Source: Oceanobacillus sp. HTM 045 | GTDB lineage: Bacteria > Pseudomonadota > Alphaproteobacteria > Rhodobacterales > Rhodobacteraceae | Length of the DNA stretch: 64,000 nt | NCBI GenBank assembly: GCA_009733745.1 | Contig: WNWL01000007.1 | Location: 124,001 to 188,000, forward strand | Direction of reading: 5' to 3' | In this document: positions 1 to 7,836 of the stretch, piece after piece | Numbering within the stretch: the first letter of the stretch is position 1 | Layout of the letters: the number at the start of each line of letters is the position of its first letter | The notes under the pieces: generated by a model | The model's database searches: none | What the model was told of the DNA's origin: nothing | What the model saw: only the letters and a program-made list of their open reading frames with translations | Program-made: the position numbers and the translations under genes

Positions 1-15
1 TCCGCCCGAACCGGA

Positions 16-429
16 TTACTCGGCCGAAGCTTCCTCGGCCGGAGCCTCCTCGGCGGGTGCGGCAGCAGCCTCGGCAGCGGCGGCCTCGGCGGCAGCGGCC
101 TTCTCGGCCTTCTCCTTGGCGCGCTCCTGGGCCTTCTTGCCCGGCTCGGCCCGCTGCGGGTTGGACCGCTCGGCCTTCTCCCTGACGCCGGCAGCCTCGA
201 GCATGCGCGCGATGCGGTCGGTCGGCTGGGCGCCCTTCGCGATCCACTCCTGAATGCGCTTGACGTCCATCTTCACCCGGTCCTCGCTGTCCTTCGGCAG
301 GAGCGGGTTGTAGGTGCCGAGCTTCTCGATGAAGCGGCCGTCGCGCGGCATCCGGCTGTCGGCGGCGACGATCGAGTAGAACGGGCGCTTCTTGGAGCCC
401 CCGCGGGCGAGGCGGATCTTCATGGCCAT
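16..429 (-). CDS. rpsP: 30S ribosomal protein S16
   Basis: Structural protein of the small ribosomal subunit, needed for 30S assembly. The S16 fold fills roughly the first 80 residues (opening MKIRLARGG, then KKRPFYSIV). About 50 residues of Ala/Glu/Lys-rich tail follow, so the protein is 137 aa against 82 in E. coli; such tails are common in alphaproteobacteria. Two ATGs six bases apart (429 and 423) could start it, and the annotation uses the outer one. It is the last visible gene of the leftward ffh operon, 46 bases after the chorismate mutase gene. The usual next genes (rimM, trmD) would lie beyond the left edge. Identification is secure; only the exact start is open. Confidence 0.97.
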   Translation of the reverse strand: MAMKIRLARGGSKKRPFYSIVAADSRMPRDGRFIEKLGTYNPLLPKDSEDRVKMDVKRIQEWIAKGAQPTDRIARMLEAAGVREKAERSNPQRAEPGKKAQERAKEKAEKAAAAEAAAAEAAAAPAEEAPAEEASAE

Positions 430-475
430 GTCTGGTTTCCTTTCGTCATGTGCCGTTGGTCCCGGTTGACCGGGG

Positions 476-781
476 TCATTTCTGGAACTGCCTGTGGTGG
501 TTGATCACTTCATCGACGATGAAGCGCATGAACTTCTTCGCGAATTTCGGGTCGAGCCCGGATTCCTCGGCGAGCCTCTGGAGCCGCGCAACCTGCGCCG
601 CCTCCCGATCCGGGTCGGCAGGCGGCAGGGCGTGCTCGGCCTTCAGCTTTCCGACCTCCTGCGTGCAGCGGAACCGCTCGGCCAGGGTGTGGACGAGGAT
701 CGCATCGAGATTGTCGATGGACTTGCGGTAGTCCTTCAGGAGCAGCTGCGCGCGGGCGGCATCGTTGGCGACGTCATCCAT
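476..781 (-). CDS. chorismate mutase, AroQ type
   Basis: Small all-helical chorismate mutase that converts chorismate to prephenate, the first step towards Phe and Tyr. The 101-aa protein opens [12 protein letters not shown]. It has the AroQ pattern of a first helix with R-xx-I-D-xLD ([14 protein letters not shown]), then a second helix with [11 protein letters not shown], and a C-terminal helix with a run of basic and aromatic residues. The open frame extends upstream to 856, but that part lies inside the neighbouring acetyltransferase gene and does not resemble the family. I therefore start at the ATG at 781, which overlaps the upstream gene by 8 bases. Placement between ffh and rpsP is a known Rhodobacterales arrangement; it suggests co-transcription, not shared function. 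Confidence 0.9.
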   Translation of the reverse strand: MDDVANDAARAQLLLKDYRKSIDNLDAILVHTLAERFRCTQEVGKLKAEHALPPADPDREAAQVARLQRLAEESGLDPKFAKKFMRFIVDEVINHHRQFQK

Positions 782-1304
782 GGGCGGCCTCCTTGGTCGA
801 TACGGGCTCGGGCAGGCGATAGACATCGCGCGCCACCCCATCGGGGAAGATGTCACGGCGGACCTTCACGCCGCCGAGCCGCTCGGCGAGGCGGCGGGCG
901 GGCAGGTTCTCGTCGCGCATGTGGGTCTCGACATCCGGCCAGCCGAGCGCGCGGTAGCCCCACGCGATCGCCGCAAGCGACGCCTCGGTCGCGAAACCGG
1001 TTCCGCGCGCGGCGGGCATGAGCCACCAGGTCAGCTCGTGGCTCGGCCATCCCTCCGGGTGCCAGAGGCCGCAGCCGCCGACCGCATCGCCCCCGGCCTT
1101 CGGCTGGATCATCCAGAGCCCGAAGCCGCGGAGGTGCCAGTGGCCGACATTCTCGGCCATCCGGCGCCACGCCTGGTCGGGCCGAAGCGGGCCGCCATAG
1201 TTCCCGGAGCCCTGCGCATCGGCATAGAACGCGGCATGGACCGCCGCGTCGCCCGCCTCGGGCGCGCGCAGGATCAGCCGTTCGGTCTCAAGAGACGGGA
1301 TCAT
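774..1304 (-). CDS. GNAT-family N-acetyltransferase (third of three tandem copies)
   Basis: Predicted acetyl-CoA-dependent N-acetyltransferase of the RimJ/RimL-like branch; substrate unknown. It opens MIPSLETERLILRAP, the typical first strand of these enzymes. The acetyl-CoA loop region near residue 105 reads ARGTGFATEAS, matching the R/Q-x-x-G-x-G/A pattern. The 176-aa length is normal. It overlaps the upstream acetyltransferase by 4 bases (ATGA) and the chorismate mutase gene by 8, so translation is probably coupled. The three neighbouring GNAT genes share their first 15 residues almost exactly and are evidently tandem duplicates. Confidence 0.88.
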   Translation of the reverse strand: MIPSLETERLILRAPEAGDAAVHAAFYADAQGSGNYGGPLRPDQAWRRMAENVGHWHLRGFGLWMIQPKAGGDAVGGCGLWHPEGWPSHELTWWLMPAARGTGFATEASLAAIAWGYRALGWPDVETHMRDENLPARRLAERLGGVKVRRDIFPDGVARDVYRLPEPVSTKEAAHG

Positions 1305-1813
1305 TGCACCGCCTCCGGGCCGGGGTGGCGGTAGACCACGCAGACCTCATCCTCAGGCTTCGCCGCCGCCTCGTCGAGCACCGCGCCGAGGCGTCTGGCC
1401 AGCGCAATGGAGCGCGAGTTGCCCGGGTCGATGTAGTTCACCAGCGCACCGAGCCCACGCACGCGGTAGGCCCAGTCGCGCACCGCCAGCGCGGCCTCGC
1501 GAGCGATGCCCTTGCCCTCCGCCTCCGGCATCACGATCCAGCCGAGTTCCGGCTCCGGGTAGTGGACCGGCTGGAAGATGCCGGTCTCGCCGAGATAGGC
1601 GCCCGTCGCCCGGTCCTCGATCGACAGCGCGCCGTAGCCGCGGAAGGACCAGAGCGCGGCATCGGCGCAGAATTCCTTCCACGCCTGCACGCGCCCGATC
1701 GGCCCGTCCTCGTAGACCGAGCGGTCGGAGGCGAAGAACGCCGCGAAGCCCTCGAAATCCTCCAGCCGCGGGGCGCGGAGGATCAGGCGCTCGGTCTCCA
1801 GCGTCGGGATCAT
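1301..1813 (-). CDS. GNAT-family N-acetyltransferase (second of three tandem copies)
   Basis: Predicted acetyltransferase of 170 aa. It opens MIPTLETERLILRAP, has an acetyl-CoA loop AEGKGIAREAALA near residue 100, and a late NSRSIALARRLGA segment that forms the last helix of the fold. Substrate unknown; relatives modify ribosomal proteins, antibiotics or small amines. It overlaps both neighbouring GNAT genes by 4 bases. It is closer in sequence to the first copy (shared EGxGIAREAALA and PEAEG) than to the third. Confidence 0.88.
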   Translation of the reverse strand: MIPTLETERLILRAPRLEDFEGFAAFFASDRSVYEDGPIGRVQAWKEFCADAALWSFRGYGALSIEDRATGAYLGETGIFQPVHYPEPELGWIVMPEAEGKGIAREAALAVRDWAYRVRGLGALVNYIDPGNSRSIALARRLGAVLDEAAAKPEDEVCVVYRHPGPEAVQ

Positions 1814-2334
1814 GCCGCGGCCTCCGGCGCCGGGTGGCGGTAGACCGCGTCCGCCGGGTCGGGGCGCGGGCAGGTCTCGTCGGCGACGGCGCCGAGCCGT
1901 TCCGCAAGGCGGATGGAGCGGCAGTTGCCCCGGTCGATATAGCTGACGAGGCTCTTGAGCCCGAGGCCGTCATAGGCCCAGCCGCGCGCCGCCAGTGCGG
2001 CCTCGCGGGCGATGCCCCTGCCCTCGGCCTCCGGCACAACCATCCAGCCGAGTTCATCCTCCGGGTAGTCGTGCTCGCGGAAGATCCCGCACTCGCCGAG
2101 ATAGGCGCCGCTCTCGCGGTCCTCGATGGAGAATGCGCCGTAGCCGCGCAGCACCCAGCCCGCCGTGGCGGCGCAGAAATGCTTCCACGCGCCTGCACGG
2201 TCCTGCCGCCCCCGCTCCAGTACGGCGCGGTCGGAGGCGAGGAAGACCGCGAAGGGCTCGAAATCCTCGACCTTCGGCGCACGCAGGCGCAGGCGTTCTG
2301 TCTCCAGAACCGGGATGGCGGCGGCGGGTGTCAT
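1810..2334 (-). CDS. GNAT-family N-acetyltransferase (first of three tandem copies)
   Basis: Predicted acetyltransferase of 174 aa, beginning MTPAAAIPVLETERLRLRAP. The acetyl-CoA-binding loop is PEAEGRGIAREAALAARGW near residue 105, and the C-terminal helix carries NCRSIRLAERLGA. The substrate cannot be told from sequence. The start overlaps the ffh stop codon by 4 bases (ATGA), so it sits directly behind ffh in the operon. Both downstream neighbours are duplicates of it. Confidence 0.88.
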   Translation of the reverse strand: MTPAAAIPVLETERLRLRAPKVEDFEPFAVFLASDRAVLERGRQDRAGAWKHFCAATAGWVLRGYGAFSIEDRESGAYLGECGIFREHDYPEDELGWMVVPEAEGRGIAREAALAARGWAYDGLGLKSLVSYIDRGNCRSIRLAERLGAVADETCPRPDPADAVYRHPAPEAAA

Positions 2335-3893
2335 TTCTTCTTGCCAAGCCCCGGCAGGCCGGACAGCCCCGGCGGCAGCGCAGAGCCTGAGCCGCCCTGC
2401 CCAAGACCGGGAAAATCGGAAAGCGGCGGCAGCCCGCCCGCACCCTTCGGCGGCGTCACGGCGGAACCCTTGCCGCCGCCCATGCCGGGCAGGCCCGCGG
2501 GCATCTGGCCGGACGGCATCCCCGCAGGCATCTTGCCGCCCATGCCGAAGAGCTGGCCGAGACCGCCGCGCATCAGGCCCTTCATGCCGCCCTTGCCGAG
2601 CTTCTTCATCGCGTCGGCCATCTGGCGGTGCATCTTGATGAGGCGGTTGAGGTCCTGCACCTCCAGCCCCGCGCCCGCGGCGATGCGGCGCTTGCGGCTG
2701 GCCTGGAGGAGGTCGGGCTTCTTCCGCTCCTCCTTCGTCATCGACTGGATCAGGGCGATCTGGCGGCGGACGATGCTGTCGTCGACGCCCGCCTCGTCCA
2801 TCTGCTTCTGCATCTTCGAGACGCCCGGCATCATCGCCATGATGCCGCCGATGCCGCCGAGCTTCATCATCTGCTCAAGCTGCATCTTCAGGTCGTTCAT
2901 GTCGAAGCGGCCCTTCTGGAACCGCTTCATCATGCGCTCGGCCTGCTCCTGCTCGAGCGTTTCCTGCGCCTTCTCCACCAGAGAGACGATGTCGCCCATG
3001 CCGAGGATGCGGCCGGCGACGCGCTCGGGGTGGAACTCCTCCAGCGCCTCCATCTTCTCGCCGACACCGGCGAACTTGATCGGCTTGCCGGTGACGGCGC
3101 GCATGGAGAGCGCCGCACCGCCGCGGCCGTCGCCGTCGAGGCGGGTCAGCACCACGCCGGAGATGCCGACGCGGCCGTTGAACTGCTCGGCGACGTTGAC
3201 CGCGTCCTGGCCGGTGAGGCTGTCGACCACCAGCAAGGTCTCGTGCGGCGCCGTCGCGTCGCGCACGGCCTCAACCTCGGCCATCAGCTCGTCGTCGACG
3301 TGGAGCCGGCCCGCGGTATCGAGCATCACCACGTCGTAGCCGCCCATCGCCGCCTGGCTCTTGGCGCGCTTGGCGATCGAGACGGCATCCTGCCCGGCAA
3401 CGATCGGCAGGGTATCGACCCCGATCTGGCGGCCGAGCACGGCAAGCTGCTCCATCGCCGCGGGGCGGCGGGTGTCGAGCGAGGCCATGAGCACCCGCTT
3501 GCCCTCGCGCTCCTTCAAGCGCTTGGCGAGCTTGGCGGTCGTGGTTGTCTTGCCCGAGCCCTGCAGGCCGACCATCAGGATCGGTGCGGGCGGGCTGTCG
3601 ATCTTCAGCTTGCCGGGTTCCGTGTCCTCGCCCGCGAGGATCCGCTTGAGCTCGTCATGGACGATCTTCACGACCTGCTGGCCCGGCGTGACCGACTTGA
3701 GCACCGCTTGGCCGGTCGCCTTGGCCTGCACGACCTTGATGAAGTCGCGCGCCACCGGCAGGGAGACGTCCGCCTCCAGCAGGGCGACACGCACCTCGCG
3801 CAGGGCCGCCGAGACATCCGCCTCGGTAAGCGCACCCTTGCCGGTGAGCTTCTCGAAGACGCCGCTCAGACGTTCTGACAGGCTCTCGAACAT
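2331..3893 (-). CDS. ffh: signal recognition particle protein Ffh (SRP54)
   Basis: GTPase of the signal recognition particle; with 4.5S RNA it targets nascent membrane proteins to FtsY and the Sec translocon. The 520-aa protein has the N domain (1-90) and a GTPase domain with G1 GLQGSGKT at 109-116, a DTAGR motif and TRLDGD. The Met-rich M domain follows, and a Gly/Pro/Met-rich tail of about 60 residues ends it. The open frame extends upstream to 4208, but the added 105 residues are low-complexity and unlike Ffh. The ATG at 3893 is preceded by GGAGG and starts the expected MFESLSERL. It heads the leftward operon with three GNAT genes, chorismate mutase and rpsP. Confidence 0.97.
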   Translation of the reverse strand: MFESLSERLSGVFEKLTGKGALTEADVSAALREVRVALLEADVSLPVARDFIKVVQAKATGQAVLKSVTPGQQVVKIVHDELKRILAGEDTEPGKLKIDSPPAPILMVGLQGSGKTTTTAKLAKRLKEREGKRVLMASLDTRRPAAMEQLAVLGRQIGVDTLPIVAGQDAVSIAKRAKSQAAMGGYDVVMLDTAGRLHVDDELMAEVEAVRDATAPHETLLVVDSLTGQDAVNVAEQFNGRVGISGVVLTRLDGDGRGGAALSMRAVTGKPIKFAGVGEKMEALEEFHPERVAGRILGMGDIVSLVEKAQETLEQEQAERMMKRFQKGRFDMNDLKMQLEQMMKLGGIGGIMAMMPGVSKMQKQMDEAGVDDSIVRRQIALIQSMTKEERKKPDLLQASRKRRIAAGAGLEVQDLNRLIKMHRQMADAMKKLGKGGMKGLMRGGLGQLFGMGGKMPAGMPSGQMPAGLPGMGGGKGSAVTPPKGAGGLPPLSDFPGLGQGGSGSALPPGLSGLPGLGKKK

Positions 3894-4023
3894 GCCGCCT
3901 CCAAACACGTATGGCGCCGGTGGGCGCACCTGCGCTGACCGGCGTCGATCCCGAAATGCCTCCGGGACCGGAAGTGCCACCACTCCCGGAATGAGGCGCA
4001 GATAGCTGCAAGCCGCCGCGAAG

Positions 4024-5193
4024 TCAAGCCGCCGACGGCGGCTCCAGGATTCCCGGCAGGACGCGCAGCGCCAGCCCGGTCGAGGCCGCCGCGAGCGCCG
4101 CGGCCACGAGGAGGGCCGCCGCATACCCCCCGCTCGCGTCGAAGATCGCACCGGCGAGCCACGGGCCGGCGAGCCCCGCGAACCCCCACGCGGTGAAGAC
4201 GCGCCCATAGACCACGGGGCCGTTCTGCGGGCCGCATCGCTTCAAGATCACCGCCGGGTACACGGAGATGATCGCCCCGTAGCTGAAGCCGACCACCGAG
4301 AGCCCGGCCAGGACCACCGCCCCCGTGGGAACGAGCGCCATAACCGGCAGCACCAGAACTGCAAGCGCCGGCAGCGCTGCTAGGAGCCTGAACGGCCAAA
4401 CACGGTCCGCCAGATGGCCGCCGGAGAGGCTCCCGCCCATGTTGCAGGTCGCCATGAGCGCCGGCGCGATCCACCCCTCAAGACCCGCCGCCGCTTCCCC
4501 GGCAATCTCGGCGGCGTGGCCCAGTGACATGAGCCCCGCCAGCACGCCCGCTCCGTAGGCTGCCCACAGGCATGCAAGGTCGGCTTGGCTCTGGCGGAGC
4601 GGCGCGGCGCCCGCGATGCGCGCCTCGAAACGGATGCCCGTCCGGCGCAGGACGACGCCCGAGAGCAGGCCCGCCACCATCAGCGCGATCGCAAGTCCGC
4701 GCATCGCGAGCGCGAAGCCGCCGGCACCGACCGCCGCCTCGAATGCCAGCGGAGATAGCGTCGCGCCCAACGCATAGGCGGCCGTTACGACACCCATCGC
4801 CAGCCCCTCGCGCCCCGGATTGGCCCGCCCGGCGATCTGCAGCCCGAAGCCATAGCCGACCCCGTTCGCGACACCGAAGAGCAGGCTGTAGCCGCCCCAG
4901 ACCTGTTCGATCGACCGCGCCTCTCCCGCGAGCAATGCGCCAGCGGCCGCAATCGCCCCCGCGGCCAGCATCAGCAGCCACGGCGGCACCCGCCCGTAGA
5001 AGCGGGGTCCGACCAGAACCATCGCCGTGATCGCGACGAGGGCGAGCGAATAGGTGAGGCTGACCTCCGACCGCTGCGCGCCGGACTGCGTTTCGAGCGG
5101 CACAAGGAATACCGAGAACGCGTGGACCGATCCCAGAACCCCGCAAAGCAGCGATGCGGCAGCGATCACCCAGGTGCCGGTCTGCCTCGTCAT
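4024..5193 (-). CDS. MFS transporter, oxalate/formate-antiporter-like
   Basis: Inner-membrane secondary transporter of the major facilitator superfamily with about 12 hydrophobic segments over 389 aa. The loop motif after the second segment is weak, but the arrangement resembles the OFA/monocarboxylate branch (GSVHAFSVFLVPLE in helix 1, GVANGVGYGFGLQ in helix 4). A small organic anion is the likely cargo; this is an inference. I chose the ATG at 5193, which follows GGGGGAT and starts directly before helix 1, over the upstream in-frame start at 5256. It is transcribed leftward behind a 220-base divergent region and ends 131 bases before ffh begins. Confidence 0.82.
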   Translation of the reverse strand: MTRQTGTWVIAAASLLCGVLGSVHAFSVFLVPLETQSGAQRSEVSLTYSLALVAITAMVLVGPRFYGRVPPWLLMLAAGAIAAAGALLAGEARSIEQVWGGYSLLFGVANGVGYGFGLQIAGRANPGREGLAMGVVTAAYALGATLSPLAFEAAVGAGGFALAMRGLAIALMVAGLLSGVVLRRTGIRFEARIAGAAPLRQSQADLACLWAAYGAGVLAGLMSLGHAAEIAGEAAAGLEGWIAPALMATCNMGGSLSGGHLADRVWPFRLLAALPALAVLVLPVMALVPTGAVVLAGLSVVGFSYGAIISVYPAVILKRCGPQNGPVVYGRVFTAWGFAGLAGPWLAGAIFDASGGYAAALLVAAALAAASTGLALRVLPGILEPPSAA

Positions 5194-5413
5194 CCCGATC
5201 CCCCATGTCCGGCGCCCGCGCCCGGCGAGCCTATCCTGCGCCAGAGCGACGGTCACGCAGTGCGAATGGTCACAGATCGCGACTGTTCGCAGATGTAGAA
5301 TTCGCGCACCGGTCCCGTTTTAGCCATGTCTATGCCGCGATCTGCGGGCGGAGTGCGTGGCTCCGGACGGGGGCTGCATCGAGGTTGCAAGGGCAAGACT
5401 TCAGGGGAACGAA

Positions 5414-5884
5414 ATGAAACTTCTCAACAGACTTTTCGCGGCACCGGCGCTGGTCCTCGCGATGCTGGTCGCGCAGCCGGGCGAGGCCGAGGCCCGCGGC
5501 TCCGTAAAGGTCAATCTCGGAGAGCTGGCCATCACCACGCTCGCCGACCTCGGCGACCGGCCGGAACTCCGGATCGACGGCAAGCAGGCGAAGCTGGGCT
5601 GGCTCCACAAGGAATACTCGATCTTCGAGGGGCCGCTCTGGGTCTTCGATGAGCAGGGCTACGTGCTCTTCGTGCGCGACGGCGTGGACCGGACCTATAT
5701 CAACATTCCTGCCAGCGAGGCGGTCGCGCTCGGCAAGTCGGTCGGCCTCGACCTGCCCGCCGAGGGCTCGCCCCTCTCCGTCTGGGACCGCTGGTCGGGC
5801 GCCATCATCACTTTCGGCGTGCTGGTCTTCGCGGTCTGGGCCGGCATCCGCAAGCAACGGCGCCAACGCCGGATTGCGGCCTGA
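5414..5884 (+). CDS. exported protein with C-terminal membrane anchor (paralogue A)
   Basis: No family recognised. The 156-aa protein has a clear signal peptide (MKLLNRLFAAPALVLAMLVA, processing near AEA). The mature part of ~105 residues has GWLHKEYSIFEGPLWVF and GYVLFVRDGV, then one C-terminal hydrophobic segment (AIITFGVLVFAVWAG) and a basic tail (RKQRRQRR). This predicts a periplasmic domain tethered by a single helix. The ATG at 5414 follows AGGGGA; the longer upstream frame lacks a signal sequence. The next gene rightward is a clear paralogue, and a terminator hairpin lies between them. Confidence 0.75.
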   Translation: MKLLNRLFAAPALVLAMLVAQPGEAEARGSVKVNLGELAITTLADLGDRPELRIDGKQAKLGWLHKEYSIFEGPLWVFDEQGYVLFVRDGVDRTYINIPASEAVALGKSVGLDLPAEGSPLSVWDRWSGAIITFGVLVFAVWAGIRKQRRQRRIAA

Positions 5885-5929
5885 ACCCCGCCGCGACAGC
5901 ACCGCGAAAAGGGTCCCTTCACGCCACAC

Positions 5930-5952
5930 GGGCGCCCCAGTTGGGCGCCCTT
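5930..5952 (+). terminator. hairpin between the two exported paralogues
   Basis: GGGCGCCC at 5930-5937 pairs with GGGCGCCC at 5943-5950 (the motif is self-complementary) across a 5-base loop and is followed by TTATC. It lies 46 bases after the first gene's stop and is a plausible weak intrinsic terminator. Confidence 0.55.
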
Positions 5953-5987
5953 ATCCTCGGCGGGTGAGTGATGTGAAAGTGACGGCG

Positions 5988-6446
5988 ATGCGTTTTCTAC
6001 TGACGGCGGTTCTGGCCCTTCTCGGACTTGCGGCGGCAGCCATGCCCGCGCATGCCAACAGCCAGAACCTGCGCATCGGCGAATGGACCATCACGCATGT
6101 CTCCGGCCTGCCCGAACGCCGCGCCTTCGAGCTTGGCGGCGAGCCCGCGTCGCTCGGCTGGTTGCACCGCGAATACTCGCTGCTCGACATGCCGTTCTAC
6201 GTGTTCGAAGACCGTGGATGGGTGCTCTACCGCAACGACGGCACGCGGCGCGAATTCGTTACCGTCCCGGCGGCCCTGATCCCGCGGATCGAGGCGGCCA
6301 CCGGCCTTTCGCTTTCGGCCGGGCAGCCGCTCGGGCTGCTGCAGCGGTGGGGCGGGCTGGTCGCCCTCGGCTTCGCGGTGCTCCTCGTCACGGTCGGCAA
6401 CCGCCCTGCCCGCCCCTCGCGCCCGATGCGGCCCGCGACCGCCTGA
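5988..6446 (+). CDS. exported protein with C-terminal membrane anchor (paralogue B)
   Basis: Paralogue of the preceding gene; family unknown. The 152-aa protein starts MRFLLTAVLALLGLAAAAM with cleavage near AHA. It has the same core landmarks (SLGWLHREYSLLDMPFYVFE, then GWVLYRNDG) and a C-terminal hydrophobic segment (LVALGFAVLLVTV) with an Arg/Pro-rich tail. A GTG 24 bases upstream (5964) is also in frame, but the ATG at 5988 puts the signal peptide at the N-terminus. Two adjacent copies of a small tethered periplasmic protein suggest a local duplication with retained function; I cannot name the role. Confidence 0.75.
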   Translation: MRFLLTAVLALLGLAAAAMPAHANSQNLRIGEWTITHVSGLPERRAFELGGEPASLGWLHREYSLLDMPFYVFEDRGWVLYRNDGTRREFVTVPAALIPRIEAATGLSLSAGQPLGLLQRWGGLVALGFAVLLVTVGNRPARPSRPMRPATA

Positions 6447-6460
6447 GCGGGGCCCGGCTT

Positions 6461-7654
6461 CTACTCCTCAAGGAACGCCTTGATCGTCGGCGCCACCGGG
6501 CCGAGGCTCAGGACACCGTCGAGATGGCCGCGCGTCCCGTCGATCTCGACGATCCGCACCGGCGTGCCATCGGCGCCGATGATCGCCGCGGTCTGCTGCA
6601 CGAACTCCGGCGCGAAGACCTGGTCCTCCTCGGTATGGATGATCAGGGTCGGCGCCTCGATCGCGAGCAGGCCTTCGGCGATCGAGCCGCCATGCCCGGC
6701 CATGAACACCTGGTTGGCCTTGGCGAGGTAGAGGAAGTGGTTCGCGTCGGAAATCGCCGCGCGCGCCGCACCGACCTGGTCCAGCACCGCCTCGATCCGG
6801 TAGAGGTTTTCCATCGCCGCTGCCGGGTCCTTCGCCTCGTCGGCCCAGGCGCGGCCGAACACGCCGTCCGACCACTCCCAGTGCTGTGCATGGAGCGTGA
6901 CCATCTTCAGCGCCTCCGCGAGCCCGGCATTCGGCGGTGCGCCGTCATAGTAGTCACCGCCGTTCCAGTTCGGGTCCAGCCGGATCGGCGCAGCCCAGAG
7001 GTTCAGCCAGGCGATCAGGTCGCCATTCGCCCAGCCCGCGCCGATGACCGGGATCAGCCGTTCCACCCGGTCGGGATAGGCGGACGCCCATTCGTACGCC
7101 TGGAGCGAGCCCATCGAAGCGCCCATCACGGCGTGCAGCTTCTCCACCCCGAGGCTGTCGATGAAAGCGCGCTGCACCTCGACGAAATCGCGGATCGTGA
7201 CGACGGGAAAGTCCATGCCCCAGGGCTTGCCGGTCGCCGGGTTCTCGGAGGCCGGGCCGGTGGTGATCACGTTGGGGTCATGCACGCCAAGGTTCACCAG
7301 CGTGTCCATCGACACGACGTAGAACCGGTCGGTGTCGATCGCCTTGCCCGGGCCGATCAGGTAGTCCCAGTAGCCGGGGCTGGCGTCGTCCGGGCTGTAG
7401 CGCCCCGCGGCATGGCTGCTGCCAGTATAATAGTGGGCGATCAGGATGACGTTGTCCTTCGCCTCGTTCAGCGTGCCGTAGGCTTCCCAGCCGACGCGGA
7501 CATTCGGGATCGTCGCGCCGCCCTGGGTGGTGAAGCTTTCGATCTCGAAGACCTGTTTCTCGACGATCAGCGGCGGAACCGTGTCTCCGCTCTGCGACAG
7601 CGCCGGGCCGGAGCCCAGCAGCAGTGCGGCCGTGATGGCGGCTGCGACGCGCAT
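6461..7654 (-). CDS. secreted alpha/beta hydrolase, homoserine O-acetyltransferase (MetX)-like
   Basis: Alpha/beta-hydrolase of the MetX family carrying a Sec signal peptide (MRVAAAITAALLLGSGPALS), so it is probably periplasmic. The nucleophile elbow is GASMGS with Ser near residue 180. The acid is likely Asp in HTEEDQVF near 330, and the histidine lies in TRGHLDG near 375. The MetX landmarks WEAYGTLN and VITTGPASENPATGKPWG are present. True MetX is cytoplasmic and makes O-acetylhomoserine; an exported version more likely hydrolyses or transfers an acyl group on an unknown substrate. It is convergent with the exported paralogue pair on its left, 14 bases from stop to stop. Confidence 0.83.
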   Translation of the reverse strand: MRVAAAITAALLLGSGPALSQSGDTVPPLIVEKQVFEIESFTTQGGATIPNVRVGWEAYGTLNEAKDNVILIAHYYTGSSHAAGRYSPDDASPGYWDYLIGPGKAIDTDRFYVVSMDTLVNLGVHDPNVITTGPASENPATGKPWGMDFPVVTIRDFVEVQRAFIDSLGVEKLHAVMGASMGSLQAYEWASAYPDRVERLIPVIGAGWANGDLIAWLNLWAAPIRLDPNWNGGDYYDGAPPNAGLAEALKMVTLHAQHWEWSDGVFGRAWADEAKDPAAAMENLYRIEAVLDQVGAARAAISDANHFLYLAKANQVFMAGHGGSIAEGLLAIEAPTLIIHTEEDQVFAPEFVQQTAAIIGADGTPVRIVEIDGTRGHLDGVLSLGPVAPTIKAFLEE

Positions 7655-7836
7655 GGTGATTTCCTCCTCGTGTTGTTGTGATGGCCCGAACGGCCCTCAT
7701 TCGCGCCCCGGTTGGCGGGCACGTCCCGGAATCAATGCACGCTTCGGGCGAGCGGGCAACGGGTGATCTCCGGCGCCGGGCGTTGGATCAGGCCGGCACG
7801 GTTGCATTGCCGTTAGCGGGCGCGTATCCGCGAGCC

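Noticed and set aside
3894-4208. 105-residue N-terminal extension of Ffh
   Set aside because: Low-complexity, Arg/Pro-rich, unlike any SRP protein; the inner ATG has a strong ribosome-binding site.
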